Source: JAVVEG01 sp041751425 (GTDB lineage: Bacteria > Pseudomonadota > Gammaproteobacteria > Pseudomonadales > Pseudohongiellaceae). From it: 64,000 bases of DNA. The stretch covers positions 1 through 64,000 of the forward strand of contig JBGSXL010000033.1 in the NCBI GenBank assembly GCA_041751425.1. Direction: 5' to 3'. Each line of letters begins with the position of its first letter. Position 1 is the stretch's first letter. A model generated the notes under the pieces. It was not told the DNA's origin. It worked only from the letters and a program-made list of their open reading frames with translations, and did no database searches. This document shows positions 8,574-18,392 of this stretch, one piece after another. The position numbers were made by a program, and so were the translations under genes.

Positions 8574-9722
8574 CTAACGGGTAAGCACGCGCCGGTGGGT
8601 GTGGATGGACATTAAAATCCCGAAACCAATCAGCAGAGTCACCATAGAGGTGCCGCCCTTGCTGATAAGCGGTAACGGCAGGCCAACCACGGGCATCAGT
8701 CCGGACACCATGGCCATGTTGACAAAGATATAAAAGAAAAACGTCAAAATAATACTGCCGGCTAACAGACGACTAAAAGTATCCTGTGCAGACAAAGCAA
8801 TCTGGAAGCCTCGAATCAGCACAACCAGATACAGCGCTATCAGGAACAATACTCCCAACAATCCGAATTCTTCTGCCAGAACCGCCAGAATAAAATCGGT
8901 ATTACTCTCCGGTATAAAGTCCAGGCGTGATTGCGCGCCATTCAACCAACCTTTGCCCTGCATGCCACCAGAACCAATTGCTATCTGTGATTGAATAATA
9001 TTATACCCGGCACCTGTTGGATCTCGATAAGGATCAAAGAAGGTAAGAATGCGATTTTTCTGATGTGGCATGGCGACAAAAATCCACCATGCCGGTGAAG
9101 CAAGAACTAATGCCACGAAACCGGTAAAAACCAGTTTCCAACTGATGCCTGCCAGCAGTAACACGAAAACTCCGGACATCAACACCATCAGCGCAGTGCC
9201 AGTATCATTTTGTACCTGTATCAATCCAACGGGAACAATAATGATTACCGCACAAACTACCAGATCACGAAATGAGGGCGGCAGTGGTCTGCTGGAAAGA
9301 TAGCGAGCCAGCAGCATGGGAACCAGAAATTTGGATAGCTCTGCAGGTTGAAAGCTGGGAATGCCAGGCAATGTGAGCCAGGCTTTGGCCCCATTCCTCA
9401 CATCGCCCATAAACAGCACGAGCCCGAGCAACACCAACCCGCCCACATACATCCACAATGAACGGCGCCGGAAGAAATTGGTATCAAACTGGGCGATACC
9501 CAGCATCACAACAAACGCTACGATCATCGCTGCGGCCTGATTCCGAACTTCCATCTCGCTCTGACCACTGGCGCTGTATAACACCATCAGACCAAAGCAG
9601 GCCAATAGTAACAATGAGAAAAATAGTGGCACATCGTAGCGAATGGATTGCCAAAGCCCGGCGCCAACTTTGTTTCGCTGGAGCGCTTTAATGCCTCTGC
9701 GCTTGAATGTGTGAGTGCCCAT
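8574..9722 (-). CDS. rodA: Rod shape-determining protein RodA (SEDS glycosyltransferase)
   Basis: A 382-residue polytopic SEDS-family protein that polymerises lipid II into glycan during cell elongation together with PBP2. Visible family features are about ten membrane segments, the periplasmic loop with FDPYRDPTGAGYN, the GWLNGAQSRLDFIPESNTDFI stretch, and the C-terminal LPLISKGGTSM motif. It lies about 50 bases downstream of mrdA on the same strand, its obligate partner gene. No mltB gene separates it from rlpA, unlike the Pseudomonas arrangement. Confidence 0.96.
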   Translation of the reverse strand: MGTHTFKRRGIKALQRNKVGAGLWQSIRYDVPLFFSLLLLACFGLMVLYSASGQSEMEVRNQAAAMIVAFVVMLGIAQFDTNFFRRRSLWMYVGGLVLLGLVLFMGDVRNGAKAWLTLPGIPSFQPAELSKFLVPMLLARYLSSRPLPPSFRDLVVCAVIIIVPVGLIQVQNDTGTALMVLMSGVFVLLLAGISWKLVFTGFVALVLASPAWWIFVAMPHQKNRILTFFDPYRDPTGAGYNIIQSQIAIGSGGMQGKGWLNGAQSRLDFIPESNTDFILAVLAEEFGLLGVLFLIALYLVVLIRGFQIALSAQDTFSRLLAGSIILTFFFYIFVNMAMVSGLMPVVGLPLPLISKGGTSMVTLLIGFGILMSIHTHRRVLTR

Positions 9723-9774
9723 GTTTAATTCTTTACCCGAGTCTGTTCGCTTGCGTGCTTTTGCTCAGCACGAA

Positions 9775-11721
9775 TTATTGTGCTGCTGCTAAATCCAACA
9801 GGCTTTCCTGTTCCTGTAAAGGAAGCAAATAGGCATCCATTACCTGGCGCGCGACCGGACCAGCAACTGAGCTGCCCCCACCACCATTTTCGACATAAAC
9901 TGCTACCGCAATTCGCGAATTCTGTGTCGCCTCAAATGCAATGAACATGGCATGATTGCGAAAGCGCTCGTCCACTTCGGTATTGTCTCGATTACCTCTG
10001 GCATCCACCTGGAACTGAATCACCTGCGAGGTACCGGATTTACCAGCCATCGGGTATTCCAATGGCTCATGCTGGTGAATGAAAGGATAAGCGGAACCTT
10101 CGTGACGACGAATAGTGCGATCGTAGGGCTTGCTGGTAGTATGCACCATTGCATTACGAATCAGGTCAAGATGCTCCTGACTAGGCAATACCGGCTGCGT
10201 AACATCCTCATCGTCAAATACAACATCTACAAATCTGCCTTCGGCAGTTTCTACACCGCGCAACATACGTGGTGCTCTTAGTACGCCATTATTGGCAATG
10301 GTGGCTGCTGCACTGGCCATCTGCAAAGTGGTTGCCTGAAAAATGCCATTACCAATTCCTTCAAATGGCGTTTCGCCGGCGTACCATGCTTCGCCGCGAT
10401 TTTGCATTTTCCAAGCACGCGAAGGCACAATGCCGCGACTGGCCTCCGGGATGTCGAAACTCAGGTTTTTGCCAAAACCAAACCCCAAAAGATAGTCGTG
10501 AATCCTGTCGATGCCAAGCTCAACCGCAACCTGATGAAAGTAAGTGTTGCAAGACTGATATATGGCACGTTCAAGTGTTATCGCCCCGTGACCGGATTTA
10601 TCAACCCACCAGGTCCAGTCATAGTAAGGGCGCGAACGTCCCGGCAGAGAATAAAAACCACGATCGTTCACAACCGTTTCCGGCGTGATAACCTCATGCA
10701 CCAAACCTGCCATCGCAATGAATGGTTTAATGGTAGAACCCGGCACCCGCGAACTGGCTGCTCTGTTAAATAAAGGAGAGTGGCCTGAGCTGTTCAATGC
10801 CACCATCTGTTCTCGACTGATGCCTGTCACAAAAATATTGGGATCGTAGCCAGGTTTACTAACCATGGCCAAAACACCGCCAGTCGCCGGATCGATCGCC
10901 ACGATAGCGCCACGATGTTCTCCCAGTGCACGCTCCGCAGCAATCTGCAGATCAGCATCCATGTGTAACATGATGTCCTGACCGGGAACAGGATCAGTTC
11001 TGTCCAATACACGGGTTACCTGGCCACGGTTGTTCTTCTCAACAGTTTCGTAACCAACCTGACCGTGCAGGTAGCTCTCGTAGGTTTTTTCAATTCCGGT
11101 TTTGCCGATCTGATGTGAACCACGATAATTACGCGTAGTTTCATCATCCATATTTGCCATTTCTTCACGATTGATCTCGGCAACGTACCCTAATGCATGA
11201 GCTGCTGTTTCACGCAATGGATAATGGCGCACCAGTTGCGCCTCTACCGCAATACCAGGCAACATATGTTGGTTGACTGCAATAAACGCCATTTCTTCCT
11301 GGCTTAACTGATAACGCAACGGAACGGAGGTATGGGGGACAGGACGACGACTTTGGCGAATCTGATACTGCTCTATATCCTGATCGGTAAGGGTAATTAT
11401 TGAGCGCAGCAATGCCAGTGACTTTTCGAAATCAGCCGCGGTTTCTCTGACAACGGTGAGGTTGAATATAGGTCGGTTCTCTACCAACAGTTTACCGTTA
11501 CGATCGTAGATCAACCCACGGTTCGGTGGCACATATTGTGAGTGCAGACGATTACCATCGGAGCGCGCTGCAAAATACTCGTAACGAACCACCTGCAGAT
11601 TGACCATCCACACAACCAGTGCGCTCATTAGCAGGAATATTATTATGCCAGCCACCAGCATTCGGCGATTGAATATTTGGCTTTCGCGAGCATGATCATC
11701 AAGATTGAATCGTTTTGCCAT
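9775..11721 (-). CDS. mrdA: Penicillin-binding protein 2 (elongasome transpeptidase)
   Basis: A 648-residue class B PBP that cross-links peptidoglycan for side-wall growth. One N-terminal membrane anchor (about residues 22-44) is followed by the dimerisation/pedestal domain and the transpeptidase domain. That domain has SxxK in SRVPGSTIKPF, SxN as SCN in YQSCNTYFHQ and KSG in AGKSGTSQV. The ATG at 11721 (MAKRFN) is chosen because homologues start here; the reading frame stays open 26 codons further upstream without family similarity. It pairs functionally with RodA just downstream. Confidence 0.95.
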   Translation of the reverse strand: MAKRFNLDDHARESQIFNRRMLVAGIIIFLLMSALVVWMVNLQVVRYEYFAARSDGNRLHSQYVPPNRGLIYDRNGKLLVENRPIFNLTVVRETAADFEKSLALLRSIITLTDQDIEQYQIRQSRRPVPHTSVPLRYQLSQEEMAFIAVNQHMLPGIAVEAQLVRHYPLRETAAHALGYVAEINREEMANMDDETTRNYRGSHQIGKTGIEKTYESYLHGQVGYETVEKNNRGQVTRVLDRTDPVPGQDIMLHMDADLQIAAERALGEHRGAIVAIDPATGGVLAMVSKPGYDPNIFVTGISREQMVALNSSGHSPLFNRAASSRVPGSTIKPFIAMAGLVHEVITPETVVNDRGFYSLPGRSRPYYDWTWWVDKSGHGAITLERAIYQSCNTYFHQVAVELGIDRIHDYLLGFGFGKNLSFDIPEASRGIVPSRAWKMQNRGEAWYAGETPFEGIGNGIFQATTLQMASAAATIANNGVLRAPRMLRGVETAEGRFVDVVFDDEDVTQPVLPSQEHLDLIRNAMVHTTSKPYDRTIRRHEGSAYPFIHQHEPLEYPMAGKSGTSQVIQFQVDARGNRDNTEVDERFRNHAMFIAFEATQNSRIAVAVYVENGGGGSSVAGPVARQVMDAYLLPLQEQESLLDLAAAQ

Positions 11722-11838
11722 GTTTTTGCCCGGTTTTAAGCGTTTTTTTCGTGAATTGCTCGGTTCACAATGGTGGAAGATTAACGCTAAGACACTCAAA
11801 TTGCTAATAAGTTTAATAGGAAGTCTTTGAATAAGTCA

Positions 11839-12309
11839 TCATGCCCTGTGATATGGATGCCCATTCAACAGAGTCCAAACACGATATATCTGCTCAGCGA
11901 GCAGAATTCTAACCAATGGATGTGGCAAAGTTAACGCGGAAAGTGACCATTTTTCATTGGCGCGCTGCAAGCAGGGTTCACCCAGTCCATCAGGGCCGCC
12001 GACCAACAGGACGATTTGCTGGTGATCCAGACGAACTGCAGCGAACCGTTTGGCCAGCGCTTCTGTGCTCAATGTCTTGCCCGTTACTTCCAGAGCAACG
12101 ACAAAGTCATCTGCGCGTACCTTGCTCAATAATCCGTCGCTTTCCTTGCGAATGGCCTGTTGCACATCCTGCCCTTTACCACGACGCCCCAATGGCACTT
12201 CTTCACAAACCAGTGCAAATTCTGATGGCAAACGTTTGGCATATTCCACCACACCGGCTTCCACCCAGGCTGGCATTTTTGTGCCAACGGTGACCAGCTT
12301 AACTTTCAC
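11839..12309 (-). CDS. rlmH: 23S rRNA (pseudouridine1915-N3)-methyltransferase RlmH
   Basis: A 156-residue SPOUT-class methyltransferase that modifies pseudouridine 1915 in helix 69 of 23S rRNA on 70S ribosomes. It shows the SAM-binding loop LLVGGPDGLGE and the C-terminal catalytic tail ending NGHPYHRA. The start overlaps the end of rsfS by 11 bases, the usual operon link between these two ribosome-acting genes. Confidence 0.97.
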   Translation of the reverse strand: MKVKLVTVGTKMPAWVEAGVVEYAKRLPSEFALVCEEVPLGRRGKGQDVQQAIRKESDGLLSKVRADDFVVALEVTGKTLSTEALAKRFAAVRLDHQQIVLLVGGPDGLGEPCLQRANEKWSLSALTLPHPLVRILLAEQIYRVWTLLNGHPYHRA

Positions 12310-12697
12310 TACTGCCTTTTCCAGAAACCTTTTTGGTTTCCTTTTTGGTTTCCTTTCCGGTAGCGCTATCGCCCGTATTAAAATTCCACAAATCTTCCAG
12401 ACTATAAAGCGCTCGCGTATTGGCCAACATGATATGAACGATAACTGCGCCGAGATCGACCAGAACCCATTCGCCGGGCAATCTGCCTTCCTCGCCGATT
12501 ACTTCAGCGCCAGCTGCTTTCACCTGACGAGACACTTCATCTGCCAGCGATTTGATATGCGTGGTCGAGTTACCGGTGGCGATTACCATATAGTCTGTAA
12601 TCTGCGTAAGCTCTTCGACGTTCAGGCAAACTATATTCTGTGCTTTGATATCTTCCAGCGCTTTAACGGCGAGTTTTGACAATGCTTGTTTTTCCAA
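12299..12697 (-). CDS. rsfS: Ribosome silencing factor RsfS
   Basis: A 132-residue protein that binds L14 on the 50S subunit and blocks subunit joining in slow growth. The family core is clear: DYMVIATGNSTTHIKSLAD, and EGRLPGEWVLVDLGAVIVH followed by YSLEDLW. The last ~20 residues form a Lys/Ser-rich tail (repeated KKETKK) that is longer than in E. coli. It lies 60 bases after nadD and overlaps rlmH. Confidence 0.95.
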   Translation of the reverse strand: MEKQALSKLAVKALEDIKAQNIVCLNVEELTQITDYMVIATGNSTTHIKSLADEVSRQVKAAGAEVIGEEGRLPGEWVLVDLGAVIVHIMLANTRALYSLEDLWNFNTGDSATGKETKKETKKVSGKGSSES

Positions 12698-12757
12698 AAC
12701 GGGGTAATCCTCTTAAAAAATTGCGTGTATATTTAATATCTCAACAAAACAAAAAGA

Positions 12758-13402
12758 TCACTGATACAGGCGATGCCGCCTGATATAGTCCGCTACGCTA
12801 TCGGATAGCATGGCAACAGGCACTTTTCCTGTCTGCAGTTTGTGACGTACTGCACTGGACGCAATATCAAGCGCTGGTTTATCCAGCATGTAAATGCCTC
12901 CGGAAACACGCTTGAACAAAGTCTCCGCGTCAGTCGTCTGCCTTGCCTGCAATTCCCTGTTCAACTCAACATCTGTATCGGTGGCTGCCACAGAATTCAG
13001 TGGTCGGTTCACTGCACAGACATGGGCTAGTTCGAATATCTCACGCCATTTGTGCCAACCTGGCAAACTCTGAAACGCGTCCTGCCCCAGCACAAGAACG
13101 AGGATGCTCTGCGGAAAATCAGCATGCAACGAACGCAAGGTATCCACGGTATAGGAGACACCTTCGCGCTTCAGCTCCCTGCTGTCTATCAACAGTCTTT
13201 CGTCGATGCCTGTCTCCAGCTGCAACATATTCAGCCGATGCGCAGAAGAAACAACAGCACCCTCTCTGTGATTGGGAATAGCGCAGGGCACAAGGCGCAA
13301 CTCATCCAGCTGCAATTGCTCCAGTACTGACAGTGCCGCTGCGGTATGCCCCAGGTGCACGGGATCGAACATGCCGCCCATTACACCGATTCGATGTGTC
13401 AT
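12758..13402 (-). CDS. nadD: Nicotinate-nucleotide adenylyltransferase
   Basis: A 214-residue enzyme that adenylates nicotinate mononucleotide to deamido-NAD. The nucleotidyltransferase loop GGMFDPVHLGH and the C-terminal ASSAVRHKL (ISSTxIR-type) motif are present. It overlaps proA by four bases and begins the nadD-rsfS-rlmH-mrdA-rodA order shared with E. coli. Confidence 0.96.
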   Translation of the reverse strand: MTHRIGVMGGMFDPVHLGHTAAALSVLEQLQLDELRLVPCAIPNHREGAVVSSAHRLNMLQLETGIDERLLIDSRELKREGVSYTVDTLRSLHADFPQSILVLVLGQDAFQSLPGWHKWREIFELAHVCAVNRPLNSVAATDTDVELNRELQARQTTDAETLFKRVSGGIYMLDKPALDIASSAVRHKLQTGKVPVAMLSDSVADYIRRHRLYQ

Positions 13403-14658
13403 TGGCGAATATGACCGTCGCCAAGCACGATGAATTTCTGCGACGTTAATCCTTCCAATCCTACAGGACCTCGTGCATGGAGTTTATCAGTGGAAATACC
13501 AATTTCCGCACCCAGGCCATACTCAAAACCATCGGCAAATCGTGTGGAAGCATTAACCATGACAGAACTGGAATCTACTTCGCGCAGAAATCTTTGCGCG
13601 CGCCCGAAATCTTCCGTGAGAATTGCCTCTGTATGAGCAGAGCTGTACTGGCTGATGTGATCCATTGCGGCATCCAGATCCGCGACAATCTTAACGGCCA
13701 GAATGGGCGCCAGATATTCTTCGTGCCAGTCTTCTTCCTTGGCCACGCCGATGTCAGAGACCAGTTTTCTGGTTTCCTCACAGCCACGCAGTTCCACACC
13801 CAGCGCTTTATATTGAGAGACTAATTCGGGCAACACGCGTTCTGCAATGCCTTGTGCTATCAGCAATGTCTCCAACGTATTGCAAGTGCCGTAGCGTTGC
13901 GTCTTGGCGTTGATGGCTACCTTTATCGCTTTCTCCGCATCGGCTTTATCATCTATATATAAATGGCAGTTACCATCCAGATGTTTGATAACCGGTACAC
14001 GCGCATCTGCGCTGATCCGGGCAATCAGCCCCTTGCCACCACGTGGCACAATGACGTCTACATATTCTGGCATCGTAATCAGTTTGCCTACCGCCGCACG
14101 GTCTGTGGTATCCACCACCTGCACGGCATCGGCGGGCAATCCGGCTTCCGATAAACCGTTGGCAATACAGGATGCAATAGCTTGATTGGAATGCAGTGCC
14201 TCTGAACCGCCCCGCAAAATGGTGGCATTACCGGATTTCAGGCACAGGCTGGCCGCCTCACAGGTCACATTAGGACGCGACTCGTAAATAATGCCAATAA
14301 CGCCCAATGGCACGCGCATTTTACCTACCTGAATACCACTGGGCATAAAGCGCATGTCAGTGACCTCACCGACCGGATCATTCAAAGCTGCGACCTGGCG
14401 CAGGCCTTCAATCATGCCATCTATGCGCTCAGGCGTCAGAGCCAGACGGTCAAGCATCGCAGCGTCCAACCCCTTCTCACGCCCCGCAGCCATATCCTTG
14501 TCATTGGCTGCCTGCAACGCTGCACGCGAAGATTCGATAGCCTTTACCATAGCCAGCAAAGCAGCATTCTTCTGAGCTGTCGTTGCTCTTGCAACTATGC
14601 GGGAGGCGGCGCGCGCCTGCTGTCCCAGCTGGGTCATGTAACTGTCGATATCTGCCAT
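13399..14658 (-). CDS. proA: Glutamate-5-semialdehyde dehydrogenase (gamma-glutamyl phosphate reductase)
   Basis: A 419-residue NADPH-dependent enzyme of proline synthesis that reduces gamma-glutamyl phosphate. The catalytic cysteine lies in RYGTCNTLET, and IYESRPNVT and GAEIGISTDKLHARGP are family landmarks. The ATG at 14658 (MADIDSYM) gives the standard length; the frame stays open 25 codons further but without family similarity. Its end overlaps the nadD start by four bases. ProB is not in the window. Confidence 0.96.
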   Translation of the reverse strand: MADIDSYMTQLGQQARAASRIVARATTAQKNAALLAMVKAIESSRAALQAANDKDMAAGREKGLDAAMLDRLALTPERIDGMIEGLRQVAALNDPVGEVTDMRFMPSGIQVGKMRVPLGVIGIIYESRPNVTCEAASLCLKSGNATILRGGSEALHSNQAIASCIANGLSEAGLPADAVQVVDTTDRAAVGKLITMPEYVDVIVPRGGKGLIARISADARVPVIKHLDGNCHLYIDDKADAEKAIKVAINAKTQRYGTCNTLETLLIAQGIAERVLPELVSQYKALGVELRGCEETRKLVSDIGVAKEEDWHEEYLAPILAVKIVADLDAAMDHISQYSSAHTEAILTEDFGRAQRFLREVDSSSVMVNASTRFADGFEYGLGAEIGISTDKLHARGPVGLEGLTSQKFIVLGDGHIRQ

Positions 14659-14777
14659 GAAAACTCTGTGATGCTTTCTATAATGACTCGCAAATAGCCT
14701 TAAACAAGCCTGACTTGCAAAGAAATGCGGCATTATAGCGCCGACCGGGGGTAATAGGGAGCCTCTGAGTAACTCTG

Positions 14778-15758
14778 TCAGATATTGTTTTGCAGGCTCA
14801 TTTCTGCGGGATAAGGGTTCATATACCAGGAGTTGCGGATGTATTCGTCCGGGTTGCGCCGAAAGTGATGATTCAACAGCGTAATCGGGACTATCAACGG
14901 CACCTGCCCCTGCAGATAATTCTGCACGGCATCGGTCAATTCAGCACGGTCATCTGTATCCAGGTTATTCCGCAGATAGCCCTGTATATGTTGCATCACA
15001 TTGGCATGGTTGCCGCGTGTTGCTTTCTTTTTAAGCGCCTGCATCAATCTGCTGAAGTATTGCGGCGCTACTTCGTGCAGGTTGCCGCGCGTGGCACTGG
15101 CGACAAGGGGGCCCAGTTCCCGATAAGTCTTCTGGCAGTGACTCATCAACACCAGCTTGTGGCGGGCATGGAAATCCACTAATGCACCTACAGTCATGCC
15201 CTTCTGGAATATCTGCTGCCAACGATATGTGACGTAAACCCGTTGAATAAAGTTCTCGCGCAATACTGCATCACCCAGGCGCCCTTCTTCCTCCACCGGC
15301 AAATCTGGAAAATCGCGCATCAGGGTCGCCGCGTATATACCCACACCATCACGCGAGGCACGCCCACCCCTGTCAGCATCGTCGTAAACCTTTACGCGTT
15401 CCATACCGCAACTCGGTGACGACTTTTTCAAAATATAACCACAAACCGACTGCAACCAGGTATGTTGATCCGTGGCGCAATCTATCAACTGCTGTGTGTA
15501 GTCCAGGCTCGAATCGCTTAACCCTACGCAGCGAATTTCGTCATTGTTGCGCAACAGGCGAATGGGTTTACGCGGTATGCCCAACCCAATGGCCACTTCC
15601 GGGCAAAACGATCGAAATTCGAAATACCTGCCCAGTGTCTGTTCGATATAAGGCTGCAGTTGATGCTGGCCATCGAAGCGCACCTTCTCGCCCAACAGAC
15701 AACTGCTGATGCCGACCGGTATTTTCACATGGGGGTGTTGGTTGCTGTTTTTGCTCAT
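14778..15758 (-). CDS. DUF523 and DUF1722 domain protein (YbgA-like)
   Basis: A 326-residue protein with two modules: an N-terminal DUF523 domain (ISSCLLGEKVRFDG; CGYILKKSSPSCGM, which has a cysteine-containing motif) and a C-terminal DUF1722/YbgA domain (HARHKLVLMSHCQ ... NHHFRRNPDEYI). The biochemical function is not established; YbgA-like genes are often found near photolyase genes, but none is present here. The ATG at 15758 overlaps the stop of the GIY-YIG gene (ATGA), so the two are coupled. Confidence 0.85.
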   Translation of the reverse strand: MSKNSNQHPHVKIPVGISSCLLGEKVRFDGQHQLQPYIEQTLGRYFEFRSFCPEVAIGLGIPRKPIRLLRNNDEIRCVGLSDSSLDYTQQLIDCATDQHTWLQSVCGYILKKSSPSCGMERVKVYDDADRGGRASRDGVGIYAATLMRDFPDLPVEEEGRLGDAVLRENFIQRVYVTYRWQQIFQKGMTVGALVDFHARHKLVLMSHCQKTYRELGPLVASATRGNLHEVAPQYFSRLMQALKKKATRGNHANVMQHIQGYLRNNLDTDDRAELTDAVQNYLQGQVPLIVPITLLNHHFRRNPDEYIRNSWYMNPYPAEMSLQNNI

Positions 15759-16045
15759 GACATGATCTGTTTCAGTGATATTTCTCCGGCTATCAAACGC
15801 AATTTCTCCGGACGCGACAGGCGTTTGATACAACTCTCCAGACGCGAGGCATGCGAGCGACTTTCCGCGCTGGCCTGGAACACTAACTCGAGTGGCGCCT
15901 TACCACGTAAATAGCGCGATCCTTTAACTGTGTCTGACGCATGCTCCTGAAGGCGTCGCGCGACATCTGTGGAGATACCCGTATACAGCGACTCATCGCG
16001 ACAGCGGATCATGTAAACGAACCAGTCGCTCACTGCAATTTCCAC
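15755..16045 (-). CDS. GIY-YIG nuclease family protein (YhbQ-like)
   Basis: A 96-residue single-domain protein with a GIY-YIG fold: VYMIRCRDESLYTGIS, then RRLQEH and the GSRYLRGKAPLELVF segment. Family members are small structure-specific DNA endonucleases or their relatives. It overlaps the upstream MBL gene by 16 bases and the downstream DUF523 gene by four, so all three probably share one transcript. Confidence 0.9.
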   Translation of the reverse strand: MEIAVSDWFVYMIRCRDESLYTGISTDVARRLQEHASDTVKGSRYLRGKAPLELVFQASAESRSHASRLESCIKRLSRPEKLRLIAGEISLKQIMS

Positions 16046-16875
16046 AACTCTCCAGTTTGCATAATGCGTTGCTCATCACGCAATTTCAGCAGATGCGCAA
16101 GCAGCGTTTTCTTTGCCCACACCAGCAAATGCTGAGGAACATCGTCATAGACTCGCAATAACAGAGTATCCAGCGTGCATTCGCCCAATTCGCCTAACCC
16201 GGTTACTACCTTTTGCTCGCGGCGCAGGCGATGACGAATCAGCGTTTCGATACTCTGCTGCGGCTCCCACATGATATCGCCATGACCAGGGGCCAGCGAC
16301 TTCAATGGCAACTCCTTCAGCGAACGCAACGAGTCCAGATAATGAGACATATTGCCATCCGGGGGCAGAATGACCGGCGTAGTACCCTGCAATATGTGAT
16401 CGCCAGTGAACAACATCCCCTCTTGCTCCAACAGAAAACACAGATGGTTGGAGACATGGCCTGGCGTGTGTATCAGTTGCATGGTGAATTCACCGCAATC
16501 GATACGCTCACCAGGCAAGTACGTTCGTGCAGGCACCATGGTCCTGTCCTGATAACCTCCTTCGGGAGCAGCCAGCCCGATAACTTCTGCACCGGTAACG
16601 GCCTGCAACGCAGCTGTTCCGGGCGAATGATCGGAGTGGGTATGCGTCACAAAAATCCAGCGCAGCGGGCGCCCGGCCAAAGCCGTCAGCAGCGCCTGCG
16701 TATGTTTCGCATTCAGCGGTCCCGGGTCTACTACAGCCATGGTATCGCTACCCAACAGGTAGGAATTCGTGCCCGGACCCGTCATGATATTGGCGTTGTC
16801 GCAAAGCACCCGAAAAACGGGAATTGTGCCGGATCCAACGGGTTTGGCCTCACCGGCAATAAACTGTGAATTCAC
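16030..16875 (-). CDS. MBL-fold metallo-hydrolase (LACTB2/glyoxalase II-like)
   Basis: A 281-residue metallo-beta-lactamase-fold hydrolase. The metal motif HTHSDHSPG (HxHxDH), a second histidine in HTPGHVSNH, the Asp in LFTGDHIL and a late histidine in APGHGD are all present. A C-terminal winged-helix-like segment (about 215-281) resembles the LACTB2 group, whose members act on RNA or thioesters. The substrate here is unknown. It is first in a three-gene operon, and its upstream region faces serA. Confidence 0.85.
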   Translation of the reverse strand: MNSQFIAGEAKPVGSGTIPVFRVLCDNANIMTGPGTNSYLLGSDTMAVVDPGPLNAKHTQALLTALAGRPLRWIFVTHTHSDHSPGTAALQAVTGAEVIGLAAPEGGYQDRTMVPARTYLPGERIDCGEFTMQLIHTPGHVSNHLCFLLEQEGMLFTGDHILQGTTPVILPPDGNMSHYLDSLRSLKELPLKSLAPGHGDIMWEPQQSIETLIRHRLRREQKVVTGLGELGECTLDTLLLRVYDDVPQHLLVWAKKTLLAHLLKLRDEQRIMQTGELWKLQ

Positions 16876-17140
16876 TGTGTGTTCACCTGCTCTGTCTGCG
16901 TTTTAGAGGCATCATAGCGGTTTTGCTTTGAATCTAAAACCGCCAATTCAGTGCATAAAACAGTACTGGCCTTTGGCGCTGATTCGCGCTATAAAAGGCG
17001 CCTTTTCAGACGTCACGATGCAGCCGATGCACACAGGTGTTACTCGCCCGTTACGAATGGGTTGGCACTGAAAATACAGCCCCGATCATGAGAACGAAGA
17101 GCCATATCGAATGGCCCGGGAACCGGAAGGGACAATCAGC
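16876..17140. other. Divergent intergenic region upstream of serA, with a perfect 14-bp palindrome
   Basis: This stretch separates the divergent MBL operon and serA and carries no convincing gene. It includes the perfect palindrome AAAAGGCGCCTTTT at 16993-17006, which could be a protein-binding site. I do not recognise a riboswitch or any named motif. Confidence 0.5.
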
Positions 17141-18322
17141 ATGTACAGGATTCAGACGTTCAACCAGATTTCAGACAAAGGTCTGAACCGTTTTCCACAT
17201 GGCAATTATCAGGTGGGACCGGACTTAACCAACAGCGATGCTATTCTGGTACGCAGCCACAAACTCAGCACCAGTGACACCAATCCGCAATTACGGGCGG
17301 TAGCCCGCGCGGGTGCCGGAGTGAACAATGTGCCGGTGGCCAGTTATACCGAACAGGGCATCGTGGTATTCAATACGCCGGGAGCCAATGCCAACGCTGT
17401 CAAAGAATTGGTGTTGTGCGGTCTGTTGTTGTCTTCACGCGGCATCATTCCGGGTATCAACTATGTCAATTTGCTTGCTGACATAACTGACAATGCCGCT
17501 ATGTCCAAATTGCTGGAAGAAGAAAAGAAGCGCTTCAAAGGCAATGAGTTGGTCGGCAAGACTCTGGGCATTATCGGTTTGGGTGCAATCGGCTCGCTGG
17601 TCGCCGAAATGGCAATCAGCCTGGGCATGAAAGTCCTGGGTTACGACCCTGCGCTGTCAGTAGATGCAGCCTGGCGTCTGCCGAATCAAGTGCGCAAGAT
17701 TGAAAACATCAGCGCACTTCTGGGTCATTCTGATTTCGTGACTCTGCATTTGCCAGTACTGGATTCTACCCGCGGTCTGGTCAATGCCGATTTGATTGCC
17801 TCCATGAAACCCGATTTGTGTTTATTGAATTTTTCACGCGAAGAGATTGTTGATACTGCAGCACTGGTAGATGGTCTGGATGCTGGCTCATTGCGTATGT
17901 ACGTAGCCGATTTCCCCTGCAAGGAATTGATTGGTCGCGATGATGTGATCCTGATGCCACACATTGGCGCCAGCACCGATGAAGCGGAAGAAAACTGCGC
18001 CGTGATGGCCGTCGACCAGTTAATCGATTTTCTGGAGAATGGGAATATTCGCAACTCAGTCAACTTCCCGAACATTACTTTGGACCGCGTTGCCAATGGC
18101 TCAAAATGCAGTCGTCTGGCCATCAGCAACCGCAACGTGCCAGGTATGTTGGGAAAAATACTGTCCGTGCTGGCGGATCAGAACATCAACGTGATTGATA
18201 TGATCAACAAGAGCCGCAACGAAATTGCCTACAACCTGATTGATGTCGAGACGCGGCCATCGGATGCTGCTTTGGCGGGGATTGCTGAGATACCTGATGT
18301 CATCAAGGTGACGGTGCTTTAG
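17141..18322 (+). CDS. serA: D-3-phosphoglycerate dehydrogenase
   Basis: A 393-residue NAD-dependent dehydrogenase for the first step of serine synthesis. The Rossmann motif GIIGLGAIGSLVAEMA is seen about residue 140, the catalytic His in LMPHIGASTDEAE, and a C-terminal ACT domain (about 320-393) for serine feedback. It is the short form that lacks the intervening domain of the long enzyme. The ATG at 17141, with AAGGGA upstream, fits homologues (MYRIQTFNQIS); an upstream ATG at 17111 would add ten residues. serC follows 70 bases downstream. Confidence 0.93.
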   Translation: MYRIQTFNQISDKGLNRFPHGNYQVGPDLTNSDAILVRSHKLSTSDTNPQLRAVARAGAGVNNVPVASYTEQGIVVFNTPGANANAVKELVLCGLLLSSRGIIPGINYVNLLADITDNAAMSKLLEEEKKRFKGNELVGKTLGIIGLGAIGSLVAEMAISLGMKVLGYDPALSVDAAWRLPNQVRKIENISALLGHSDFVTLHLPVLDSTRGLVNADLIASMKPDLCLLNFSREEIVDTAALVDGLDAGSLRMYVADFPCKELIGRDDVILMPHIGASTDEAEENCAVMAVDQLIDFLENGNIRNSVNFPNITLDRVANGSKCSRLAISNRNVPGMLGKILSVLADQNINVIDMINKSRNEIAYNLIDVETRPSDAALAGIAEIPDVIKVTVL

Positions 18323-18392
18323 TTCACTTTTTTTCCAGTGTAGTTGTGCAACAAATTATTTAAAGCCTTTTATCAAAAGACAGGAACACGAC

